Assembly: GCA_000771265.1 (NCBI GenBank)
Contig: JDUB01000011.1
Span: 62,001 to 126,000 of the forward strand
Source of the DNA: Bifidobacterium thermophilum DSM 20210
Lineage (GTDB): Bacteria; Actinomycetota; Actinomycetes; Actinomycetales; Bifidobacteriaceae
Length of the DNA stretch: 64,000 bases
Reading direction: 5' to 3'
Under the pieces are notes generated by a model. The model searched no databases and was not told the DNA's origin. It saw nothing but the letters and a program-made list of their open reading frames with translations. Shown here piece after piece: positions 1-8,275 of this stretch (positions are counted from its first letter, which is position 1; each line of letters begins with the position of its first letter). The position numbers and the translations under genes were made by a program.

Positions 1-2173
1 ACGGCAGATGCATGAACTCCGGCACTTTGTACCATTTGACCGGATACCCGGCACCATGCGCGCAGAACACCGAATCCGGAGTGTTCTCCAGATCGGATTC
101 GGGATCATACTCGGCTGCAGCGATGACCGCGTCCTCGTCGTGGCACGGTCGGTAGCCTGCCGACACGCAGGTCAGCGACCCGCGTCCATGCGTGTACGCG
201 TTGACATCCATCGCGTAATCACGCATGCCTTCGACGGGCGCCTCGCCCTCCAGCACCGCCGTCGTGCCGTCATTTTCGGGCGGGTCGAACGTACCACTCA
301 TCCGCTGGATATCAGCCATCGCATGCCCCACCTGGTCGGCGGGCAACTCCAGACGGAAGCGGTACCACGGTTCAAGCACATGGCAATGCCCGCCCTGACG
401 CGCCTGCATAAGTCCTTCGCGGATTGCGCGATACGTCGCCTGGCGGAAATCCCCGCCTTCCGTGTGCTTGTCATGCGCCCGACCGGTCAGCAACGTAATC
501 CGCATATCGGTGATTGGCGCGCCGATAAGCACGCCCAGATGCTCGCGTTCGCGCATATGCGTCATAATCAGGCGCTGCCAGTTGCGGTCGAGCACATCCA
601 AACTGCAATCGCTGGCGAATTGGAGTCCGCGGCCACGCTCGAGCGGCTCCAGCAGCAGGTGGACTTCCGCGTAGTGCCGCAACGGTTCGAAATGACCCAC
701 CCCTTCGACCGGCGTGTCTATAGTCTCGTGGTATACGATGCCCCCGCGATCGAACGTGACTTCGATGCCGAAGCGCGTGCGCAGCAGTTCCTGCACGATT
801 TCTAGCTGGACAGCGCCCATGAGCTGGATGTGAATCTCCTCAAGACGCTCGACCCACCGCACGTGCAACAGCGGTTCCTCGTCCTCGAGTTCACGTAGCG
901 CACCCAACAGCTTGTGCGTATCCGTGCCATCGGTGGCCGTGACCGTGTAGGTGAGCACCGGTTCAAGCAGCGGATGCGAGGCGTCCGTCTGCATGCCGAG
1001 TCCCTGACCTGGCACCGTGCCTTCCAGACCGGTCACCGCACAAACTGTTCCGGCGGGGGCGGATTGCAGGATATCGTATTTTGCGCCGGAATATCGCCTG
1101 ATTTGGTCGATTTTTCCGTACGGTTCAATCTCGCTTTTCACTGGCAATTCGCCGCCGGTCACTTTCAGCCAAGTGAGCCGGTTGTGCTGGGCGTCATGCG
1201 AAATGCGGAACACGCGGGCGCCGAAATCCTTGCCATTGCTGCGATCACCACTGTTATCGGCGTTATCTTTGCCATGATTGACGGAAGTGTTGTCGGAAGA
1301 GTTGTCGCCGTATCCGTCATAGCGCGGCTCAGGAGCGTACGCGGCAAGCGCATCCAGCAGATAGCGGATGCCTTGCAATTGCAGCGCTGACGTCCACATA
1401 CACGGGACGAGCTTGCGTTGCGCGATCATCCGGCTGATGGTCGCCGGGCAGATCCGGCCGGTGTCGCAGTATTCGTCGAGCGCGGATTCGTCGAGCGCGG
1501 CAACATCCTCATCGTGTTCCATTCGGGAACCGGCGGAAATCTGGGCGTGGGCGGACGAGCCGCCGGCAATCATGCCAGTTGACGCGCCCGTGGCTGCATG
1601 GGCGTCTGCGGTAACTGAAGCATCCGAAGGTACGGGGATGTCCGCAGTGACCGGGGTATCCGCATTCTCAGCGATATCGGCAGAATTCTGCGGCAATCCG
1701 GCATCCACGCACACCTCGCCAAATCGCTTGCAGATGCCGGCGAGCACGTCATCGCGCGAAATGCCGGGAGCGAGCGCGTCGATTTTATTGATGACGATGA
1801 AGGTCGGCACATGATAGCGCTCCAGCAATCGCCACAGAGTCTCGGTATGACCTTGCACGCCGTCGACGGCTGAAATGACGAGCAGAGCGACATCGAGCAC
1901 ACCCAGTGTGCGTTCCATATCGGCGGCGAAATCCACGTGCCCGGGCGTGTCGAGCAGGGTCAAGCGCATACCCGGATAGTCAATGATCGCGTCTTTTGAA
2001 TAGATGGTGATGCCGCGTCGTTTTTCCAACGCGTCGGTGTCGAGGAATGCGTCGCCATGATCGACGCGGCCAAGCCGACGCACTTCGCCGGACACGTACA
2101 ACATCGCCTCGGAAAGTGTGGTTTTGCCCGCATCCACGTGGGCTAGCACGCCCGCGACGATCTGTTTCATCAT
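1..2173 (-). CDS. TetM/EF-G-like ribosome-binding GTPase (3' end cut by window)
   Basis: Translation factor GTPase of the ribosomal-protection/EF-G superfamily, expected to act on the ribosome. The protein starts MMKQIVAGVLAHVDAGKTT and shows G1 (AHVDAGKTT), G2 (RGIT), G3 (DTPGH) and G4 (NKID). EF-G-like domains follow, including VEGVGHFEPLRHYAEV and a C-terminal stretch FCAHGAGYPVKWY just before the window edge, so probably little is missing. About 724 codons lie in the window, against roughly 640 residues for TetM/TetW. The excess is an Ala/Thr/Asp-rich insertion after the GTPase domain (about 1530-1700) and an Asp/Asn/Ser-rich one near 1225-1300. Start is 2173 or the adjacent ATG at 2170. 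It resembles the chromosomal TetM-like GTPases of Gram-positives more than acquired tet(W), so tetracycline resistance should not be assumed. Confidence 0.8.
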   Translation of the reverse strand, partial: MMKQIVAGVLAHVDAGKTTLSEAMLYVSGEVRRLGRVDHGDAFLDTDALEKRRGITIYSKDAIIDYPGMRLTLLDTPGHVDFAADMERTLGVLDVALLVISAVDGVQGHTETLWRLLERYHVPTFIVINKIDALAPGISRDDVLAGICKRFGEVCVDAGLPQNSADIAENADTPVTADIPVPSDASVTADAHAATGASTGMIAGGSSAHAQISAGSRMEHDEDVAALDESALDEYCDTGRICPATISRMIAQRKLVPCMWTSALQLQGIRYLLDALAAYAPEPRYDGYGDNSSDNTSVNHGKDNADNSGDRSNGKDFGARVFRISHDAQHNRLTWLKVTGGELPVKSEIEPYGKIDQIRRYSGAKYDILQSAPAGTVCAVTGLEGTVPGQGLGMQTDASHPLLEPVLTYTVTATDGTDTHKLLGALRELEDEEPLLHVRWVERLEEIHIQLMGAVQLEIVQELLRTRFGIEVTFDRGGIVYHETIDTPVEGVGHFEPLRHYAEVHLLLEPLERGRGLQFASDCSLDVLDRNWQRLIMTHMREREHLGVLIGAPITDMRITLLTGRAHDKHTEGGDFRQATYRAIREGLMQARQGGHCHVLEPWYRFRLELPADQVGHAMADIQRMSGTFDPPENDGTTAVLEGEAPVEGMRDYAMDVNAYTHGRGSLTCVSAGYRPCHDEDAVIAAAEYDPESDLENTPDSVFCAHGAGYPVKWYKVPEFMHLP

Positions 2174-2289
2174 GCTCCTGTCGGTCGGTAACCGGCGCTG
2201 TGCGGCGCCTGAGTCTTCTATGGTAGACCGCCACGGCGTCATCGCTGCCGGTATGCACGGCGCCCCCGACCCCGTCTCTCCCCCAACCT

Positions 2290-2325
2290 TCTGCCGACGC
2301 TGACAGGGGTCTCAGCGTCGGTAGA
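2290..2325. repeat. Hairpin of second palindrome family
   Basis: Arms TCTGCCGACGCTGA (2290-2303) and TCAGCGTCGGTAGA (2312-2325) pair with one mismatch around an 8-base loop. A close relative lies at 6119-6154. It sits between the TetM-like gene and ileS. Confidence 0.7.
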
Positions 2326-2351
2326 AACAGAGATGCAGATGGGCAGATACA

Positions 2352-2393
2352 CAAACTGGCTACGCTAGCGGACTCACCAGCGTAACCAGTTTG
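2352..2393. repeat. 42-base palindromic repeat, single copy
   Basis: Arms CAAACTGGCTACGC and GCGTAACCAGTTTG frame a 14-base loop. The same 42-base element recurs alone at 21467-21508 and in arrays at 46089-46390 and 47580-47725. Here it lies between the 3' end of ileS and the TetM-like gene, about 90 bases past the ileS stop. Confidence 0.85.
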
Positions 2394-2485
2394 TGAGGTT
2401 GGGAGCGTCGATACTCAACAAGATGCACCCCTTGGGGCGTCGAACCAGCGGGCCTCACGCCCACAGGCACGGCGCCCCCGAGGCG

Positions 2486-5400
2486 TCACGCCTTGGCGAC
2501 GGCGACCTCGAGCTCCTTGGCGGTATCGCTCGGCTTGATGTCGAGCGTCGTGGCGAGCGTCTCGTGGGCGATCAGGTCACGGAACTGCTCAAGCTTCGGC
2601 GCATCCGCCACGGGTGCGGTCAGGGTCAGCACGATTCGGTCAGAGATGTTGAAATCGGCTTCCTTTCGGGCATCCTGCACCGCACGGACCGCGTCACGCG
2701 CGTAGCCTTCGGCCAGCAAATCGTCGTCGAGCGCGGTGTCGAGAATCACGAACCCGCCGGACGGCAGGGCCGAGGACACCGAATTAGCGGCCTGCGTGGC
2801 ATCCTGCTCCTCCACGCGATTGATGACCTCGAACTCGCCATTCTCGAGCGCGATATCGCCGTTCGGCGTCTCGACCACGGGGGCGCCGGTCGCGGCATCC
2901 ACATGCCAGGCACCCGTCTTGGACGCCTTGATGGCGAACTGTACCTGCTTGCCCAGACGCGGGCCGGCGGCGCGCGCATTGACCTTGAGCTGGTGGATAA
3001 TCTTCAGCCCGTGTTCCGGCGCATCCTCGAGCGTCGAGAAGTCCACGGACTTCACGTTGAGCTCTGACTTCAGAATCTCGACGTAATCCCCGACCGCCTC
3101 CGGGTCGGCGACCACGACGGTGAGCTTGCTCAGCGGCTGACGCACGCGAATCTGCTCAGCCTTGCGCAGCGACAGGGTCGCGGAGACGACCTCGCGCACC
3201 TGGTCCATCGCGGACACAAGCGCATCATTGGCCTTGAGCACAAGACCAAGCTCCGTAGGCTCGCCGGTCTTCTCGTCAGTAAGGAACGGCCAATCCGCCA
3301 GATGCACGGATTCGCCGCCGGTCAGACCCCGCCACACGGTTTCCGCCTCCATCGGGGCGAGCGGGGCGAGTGCGCGCATGAAGGTTTCCAGCACGGTGTA
3401 CAGCGTGTTGAACGCGTTCTCGTCCTCGTTCCAGAAGCGGTCGCGCGTGTTGCGGATGTACCAGTTGGTGAGCACGTCAATGAAATCGGTGACCGCTTCG
3501 CACGCATCGGAGATTGCGAAATCATCCAGCGACTTCTCGACGCGTTCAACCAGCAGGCGCGTACGAGCCAGCAGATACTGGTCCATGCGCGGCAGGTTAT
3601 CGACCTCGTCGGCGCGCAGACGACGTGCGTCGAAGCCCTTGCCTCCGTTCGCCGCGTTCGCGTACAGCGTGAAGAAGTAGTACGAGCTCCACACCGGCAG
3701 CATGACCTGGCGCACCGTGTCACGAATGCCCTCAGCGGTGACGATGAGGTTGCCGCCGCGCAGAATCGGCGAGCTCATGAGGAACCAACGCATGGCGTCG
3801 GAACCGAATTTGTCGAACACGCCGTTGACATCCGGGTAGTTGCGCAGGTGCTTGCTCATCTTCTGGCCGTCGGAACCGAGCACGATGCCATGGCAGATGA
3901 CGTTCTTGAACGCCGGCTTGTCGAACAGTGCGGTTGCCATGATGTGCAGCGTGTAGAACCAGCCGCGCGTCTGGCCGATGTACTCGACCACGTAGTCGCA
4001 CGGGAAGTGCTGCTCGAAATACTCCTTGTTCTCGAAGGGGTAATGGAACTGCGCGAACGGCATGGAGCCGGATTCGAACCAGCAGTCGAGCACATCGGTG
4101 ATGCGGTGCATGTGGCTCTTGCCGGTCGGGTCGTCCGGGTTCGGGCGCGTCAGGCGGTCGATGTACGGGCGGTGCATGTTGATCTCACCCTTGTCGTCGC
4201 GCGGGTAATCGCCGAAATCGGCCTTGAGCTCATCAAGCGAACCGTACACGTCGACGCGCGGGTACTTCGGGTCGTCGCTCACCCACACCGGGATCGGCGA
4301 GCCCCAGAAGCGGTTGCGGCTGATAGACCAGTCACGCGCGTTGGCGAGCCACTTGCCGAACTGGCCGTCCTTGACGTTGGAGGGGATCCAGTTGATTTCC
4401 TGATTGTGCTTGAGCAGGCGGTCCTTAATCTTCGTGACCGAGACGAACCAGCTGGACACCGGCTTGTAGATCAGCGGGGTGCCGCAACGCCAGCAGTGCG
4501 GGTAGGAGTGCACGTAGCTCTTCTCCTGGAACAGCAGAGCGCGATGCTCCTCGGGGATGCGCGCGAGCGGGCCGTCTCCGGCGCGCAGGTTGCGCAGAAT
4601 CGGCAGGTTCGCGTCGAACACGTACATGCCCTCATAGTCGGGGGCGAGCGCGTTGAACACGCAGGCTTCGTCGAGCACATCCACAGACTTGATGCCCTTG
4701 GCGTTGAGCGTGTTCATATCGTCTTCGCCGTATGGCGCCTGATGGACGAGACCGGAACCTTCGACCGTGTCGACATAGTCGGCGGTGAAGATCTGGAAGG
4801 CGTTCGGGCCGGGGGTACCGCCCTCGGCAAGCGCCTTGTCATCAGCGAAATACGGGAAGACCGGCCAGTAGCGCCACCCTTCCATCTCGGCGCCCTTGAG
4901 CTCGCGCACGATCTCGTAGTCGTCGCCGAGTTCCTTGGCGTAGGCCTCAAGGCGCGGCTTGCCGATATAGAATTTCTTGCCGGCGAACTTGCCTTGCGTC
5001 GGGCGCACCTCGACATAGTCGATGTCAGCGCCGACGACGATGGCGAGGTTGGTGGGCACGGTCCACGGGGTGGTGGTCCAGAACACGGCGTAGGCGTCGT
5101 CTTCGTCACGCAGTTTGACGGCGACGGACACGGTGGTGTCCTGACGGTCCTGGTAGACATCCGCGTCCATGCGCAACTCGTGGTTGCTCAGCGGGGTGCG
5201 GTCCTTCGGGCAGTACGGCAGCACGCGGTAGCCCTTGTAGGCCAGGCCCTTTTCGTACAGCTGCTTGAACGCCCACATGACGGATTCCATGTACGGGATG
5301 TTGAGCGTCTTGTAGCCGTGGTCGAAGTCCACCCAGCGACCCTGACGGTGCACGTATTCACGCCATTCGTTGGTGTACTTGAGCACGGAGGCGCGGCAGG

Positions 5401-5818
5401 CGTCGTTGAACTTGGCGATGCCCATCTTGTTGATGTCGTCGACCGAGTCGATGCCGAGTTCCTTCTGCGCTTCGAGCTCGGCAGGCAGGCCGTGCGTATC
5501 CCACCCGAAGACGCGGTTGACCTTGTGGCCCTTCATGGTCTGGTAGCGCGGGATGACGTCCTTCGCATAGCCGGTCAGCAGATGGCCGTAGTGCGGCAGG
5601 CCGTTGGCGAACGGCGGGCCGTCGAAGAACACGAACTCGTTCTGGCTGTGGTCGCCGGACGGGCGGCGTTCTACGGATTTGTTGAAGGTGTCGTCGGTGT
5701 CCCAATAATTCAGCACCGATTCCTCGAGCTTGGGGAAATTCGGGTTCGGCGCGACATTGGCGCTTTGCTCGCCGGTTGATGCCTTGGGATACACGTGATC
5801 GGTGGTTTCGCTCACCAT
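2486..5818 (-). CDS. ileS: Isoleucyl-tRNA synthetase, eukaryote/archaea-like type
   Basis: Charges tRNA-Ile with isoleucine in the cytoplasm. The class I signature reads HYGH (residues 76-79, within PPFANGLPHYGH) and the KMSKS loop reads KMSKH from residue 653, both typical of the IleS2-like group rather than the E. coli type. Length is 1110 residues from the ATG at 5818, chosen because GAGGAG lies 4 to 9 bases upstream and because the T-box sequestrator pairs with it; the open frame extends further upstream but covers the leader RNA. A long C-terminal region follows the anticodon-binding domain (DNLPRMDQYLLAR onward). IleS of this type underlies the known intrinsic mupirocin resistance of bifidobacteria; that is family knowledge, not visible in the sequence. 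Confidence 0.97.
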   Translation of the reverse strand: MVSETTDHVYPKASTGEQSANVAPNPNFPKLEESVLNYWDTDDTFNKSVERRPSGDHSQNEFVFFDGPPFANGLPHYGHLLTGYAKDVIPRYQTMKGHKVNRVFGWDTHGLPAELEAQKELGIDSVDDINKMGIAKFNDACRASVLKYTNEWREYVHRQGRWVDFDHGYKTLNIPYMESVMWAFKQLYEKGLAYKGYRVLPYCPKDRTPLSNHELRMDADVYQDRQDTTVSVAVKLRDEDDAYAVFWTTTPWTVPTNLAIVVGADIDYVEVRPTQGKFAGKKFYIGKPRLEAYAKELGDDYEIVRELKGAEMEGWRYWPVFPYFADDKALAEGGTPGPNAFQIFTADYVDTVEGSGLVHQAPYGEDDMNTLNAKGIKSVDVLDEACVFNALAPDYEGMYVFDANLPILRNLRAGDGPLARIPEEHRALLFQEKSYVHSYPHCWRCGTPLIYKPVSSWFVSVTKIKDRLLKHNQEINWIPSNVKDGQFGKWLANARDWSISRNRFWGSPIPVWVSDDPKYPRVDVYGSLDELKADFGDYPRDDKGEINMHRPYIDRLTRPNPDDPTGKSHMHRITDVLDCWFESGSMPFAQFHYPFENKEYFEQHFPCDYVVEYIGQTRGWFYTLHIMATALFDKPAFKNVICHGIVLGSDGQKMSKHLRNYPDVNGVFDKFGSDAMRWFLMSSPILRGGNLIVTAEGIRDTVRQVMLPVWSSYYFFTLYANAANGGKGFDARRLRADEVDNLPRMDQYLLARTRLLVERVEKSLDDFAISDACEAVTDFIDVLTNWYIRNTRDRFWNEDENAFNTLYTVLETFMRALAPLAPMEAETVWRGLTGGESVHLADWPFLTDEKTGEPTELGLVLKANDALVSAMDQVREVVSATLSLRKAEQIRVRQPLSKLTVVVADPEAVGDYVEILKSELNVKSVDFSTLEDAPEHGLKIIHQLKVNARAAGPRLGKQVQFAIKASKTGAWHVDAATGAPVVETPNGDIALENGEFEVINRVEEQDATQAANSVSSALPSGGFVILDTALDDDLLAEGYARDAVRAVQDARKEADFNISDRIVLTLTAPVADAPKLEQFRDLIAHETLATTLDIKPSDTAKELEVAVAKA

Positions 5819-5823
5819 ATTCT

Positions 5824-6045
5824 CCTCGACTGGCTGGTTGACATTGCCACGAGGACGACGGGGCTTGTGCCCGCGCCGCGGTACCACCTCGCTTGCCGCG
5901 CATTGCCGGGAACCGGTTGTGTGCGACCGCTTGTGTCCGGCTGTTTCGGGCCGGTCCCGTCGGTTCTACTGGGGGCTTGGCTGATGCCGTGCCCTGTTCT
6001 TCCGAAGGCTCCCCGCTGATGACGGATCATCGCCTCATACAGCCG
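5824..6045 (-). promoter_or_regulatory. Translational T-box riboswitch of ileS
   Basis: On the minus strand the leader holds the T-box core GAGGTGGTACCGCG (near 5877-5891) and, upstream, a short Stem I hairpin GATGATCCGTCATC (6018-6031) carrying an ATC triplet that suits an isoleucine specifier. Downstream, TCCTCG (plus-strand 5850-5855) is fully complementary to the ileS ribosome site CGAGGA (plus-strand 5823-5828). This is the ultrashort-Stem-I, translation-controlling T-box layout known from actinobacterial ileS genes. Uncharged tRNA-Ile should free the ribosome site. Confidence 0.93.
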
Positions 6046-6116
6046 CCATGATAGCACCGCGGGCGGGACGACCGAGCGACTCACAGCGAACACGCGATTC
6101 GATGCCGTCCTCCCCT

Positions 6117-6208
6117 GTTTCTACCAACGCTCACCAGCACCTCAGCGTTGGCAGAGGCAGAAAAAGCCCACCGGCTGCTTACGCTGACAGTGAGTTGAGC
6201 GTAGGCAG
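6117..6208. repeat. Two hairpins related to the element at 2290
   Basis: Hairpin one pairs TCTACCAACGCT (6119-6130) with AGCGTTGGCAGA (6143-6154). Hairpin two pairs CTGCTTACGCT (6175-6185) with AGCGTAGGCAG (6198-6208), one mismatch. They lie between the end of the ABC exporter operon and the ileS leader and may end the exporter transcript. Confidence 0.65.
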
Positions 6209-6235
6209 ACGGCAGGTTTTCTGGCTGTTGTCGCG

Positions 6236-8275
6236 TTACTCGAGTTCGAGCGCTCCAGTGTACAGCTGGTAATATTCGCCACGCTGGGCGATGAGCTCAT
6301 CATGGTTGCCGCGTTCGATGATCCGGCCATGATCAAGTACCATGATCACGTCCGCATTGCGAACAGTGGACAACCGGTGCGCGATTACGAAAACCGTGCG
6401 GCCCTTCATCAACGCGTCCATACCTGCCTGCACGACGTCCTCGGTGCGGGTGTCGATCGAACTGGTTGCCTCGTCCAGAATCATGGCGGGCGGATCGGCC
6501 ACAGCAGCGCGCGCAATCGAAATCAACTGGCGCTGACCCTGCGACAGACCGGAACCGTCGCCGGAAAGCACGGTGTTGTACCCTTCCGGCAGCATACGGA
6601 TGAACCCGTCGGCGTTCGTCAGCTTCGCGGCCTCGATGCACTCCTCGTCGGTCGCGTCCAGACGCCCGTAGCGGATGTTGTCCATCACGGTGCCGGTGAA
6701 CAGGTTCACGTCCTGCAACACGATGCCGAGCGAACGGCGCAGATCCGGCTTGCGGATGTTGCGCACGTCGATGCCGTCATACAGAATCTGGCCTTCCTGA
6801 ATATCGTAGAAGCGGTTGATGAGGTTCGTGACCGTGGTCTTGCCCGCACCCGTCGCACCGACCAGCGCGATCTTCTGCCCCGGCTTGGCGAACCATGTGA
6901 TGTCGTGCAACACCGGTTTCGACGGGTCATATCCGAAGGTCACATCGGTGAAGCGCACATCGCCGCGCAGCAGCGTGTACCGGCCGTCCGGCGACGTGAT
7001 TGCGCTTTGCTTGGCTTTGGCGGCGACCTCACGGGCCTGGCCACGCAGTTTGGCGGCCGCGGCAAGCGAGCGTGTACCATCATCATCCGCCGTCCGCTTC
7101 CATGCCCAATGCTGCGTATCCTTGTCGGTTTCCGTCATCGTGCACCCGTCTTCGCCAAGCTCCACGTTGACCAGCGTGACCGTACCGTTGTCAGCTTCCA
7201 CCGGTTCGTCCATGAGCGCGAAGATGCGTGAGGCGCCGGCGAGCGCCATCATGATCATGGTGAACTGCATGGAAACCTGGCCGAGCGGGTTGATGAATCC
7301 GCGTGACAGGGTGAGCATGGCGATCACGGTGCCGAGTGTCATGGTGCTTGCGCCGCCGAAACCGAAGTTATGCATGCCGGACAGACCGGCCCACGCGCCG
7401 AGGACCGCGGTGATGACGTACAGCAGGTAGCCGGAGTTGTTCACGATCGGCATGGTGATGTTGCCGTAGGTGTTGGCCTTGGCTGCGGCGTCGAAGAGTT
7501 CTTCGTTGCGGCGGTCGAACTCGCGTTGGGTGGCGTCCTCATGGTTGAACACCTTGATGACTTTCTGCCCGTTGACTGCCTCTTCGACGAATCCGTTGAC
7601 ATCACCGAGCATGCGCTGTTGGCGTACGAACTGGATGCCGGAACGGGCGACCAGCTTGTTGACCAGCACGAAGAGAACGATTGCGAATACGAGGGTGAAC
7701 AGCGCGAACGGCACGGACAGCCACATCATCGCAATCAGGGATGCGAATGCGGACAGCAGCGAGGCGAACATCTGCGGGAAGGATTGCGAAATCGCCTGCC
7801 GCAGGGTGTCGGTGTCGTTGGTGTATCGGCTCATCACGTCGCCGTGCTCGTGGGTGTCGAAGTAGCTGATCGGCAGGCGCTGCTGGTGGGCGAACATGTC
7901 ATCGCGGATTTTCTTGAGTGTGCCCTGCTCGATGTCGATGATCAGCCAGCCCCACAGCCACGCGCAGAACGTGCCGACCGCGTACATGATGGCGAGCATG
8001 GTGAGCGCACGGATCAGTGGCCCCCAGTCGGGGTGGGTGGCAGAGACCAGCGGGATGATGTACGTGTCGACGAGCCGCTGCAGGAACGCGATGGACAGCG
8101 CTTGTGTGGCGGCGGACACGATGATGGACAGGACAACGATGGTCAGACGTACCGGGTATTGGGCGATGTAGCCCCAGAGCCGTTTGATGGTGCCGCGGGG
8201 GACTTTCGTGCGCGGCTTGCGGCCGGATGCATCGGCAGGCTGTTCGGCGTGTTGCGTGGTGTTCTGCGTGCTCAT
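6236..8275 (-). CDS. ABC exporter half-transporter, canonical ATPase subunit
   Basis: Membrane half-transporter of 679 residues: six-helix exporter domain (about 35-350), then a nucleotide-binding domain (about 440-670) with Walker A GATGAGKTT, signature LSQGQ and Walker B MILDEATSS with the catalytic Glu. An insert of about 80 residues (QHWAWKRTADDDG onward) separates the two domains. It pairs with the upstream half-transporter, whose Walker B ends in Asp, giving a heterodimeric exporter with one degenerate and one active site. The ATG at 8275 overlaps the stop of the upstream gene by four bases (ATGA), so translation is probably coupled. The MarR gene at the head of the operon suggests drug or toxic-compound export; substrate unknown. 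Confidence 0.93.
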   Translation of the reverse strand: MSTQNTTQHAEQPADASGRKPRTKVPRGTIKRLWGYIAQYPVRLTIVVLSIIVSAATQALSIAFLQRLVDTYIIPLVSATHPDWGPLIRALTMLAIMYAVGTFCAWLWGWLIIDIEQGTLKKIRDDMFAHQQRLPISYFDTHEHGDVMSRYTNDTDTLRQAISQSFPQMFASLLSAFASLIAMMWLSVPFALFTLVFAIVLFVLVNKLVARSGIQFVRQQRMLGDVNGFVEEAVNGQKVIKVFNHEDATQREFDRRNEELFDAAAKANTYGNITMPIVNNSGYLLYVITAVLGAWAGLSGMHNFGFGGASTMTLGTVIAMLTLSRGFINPLGQVSMQFTMIMMALAGASRIFALMDEPVEADNGTVTLVNVELGEDGCTMTETDKDTQHWAWKRTADDDGTRSLAAAAKLRGQAREVAAKAKQSAITSPDGRYTLLRGDVRFTDVTFGYDPSKPVLHDITWFAKPGQKIALVGATGAGKTTVTNLINRFYDIQEGQILYDGIDVRNIRKPDLRRSLGIVLQDVNLFTGTVMDNIRYGRLDATDEECIEAAKLTNADGFIRMLPEGYNTVLSGDGSGLSQGQRQLISIARAAVADPPAMILDEATSSIDTRTEDVVQAGMDALMKGRTVFVIAHRLSTVRNADVIMVLDHGRIIERGNHDELIAQRGEYYQLYTGALELE

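Noticed and set aside
1..2173. Acquired tetracycline resistance gene tet(W)
   Set aside because: The N-terminal sequence differs from Tet(W) throughout, codon use matches the chromosome, and no mobile element adjoins it.
3302..5779. Long plus-strand open frame (825 codons) across ileS
   Set aside because: It lies wholly antisense to ileS, has no recognisable domain and arises from high-GC codon bias.
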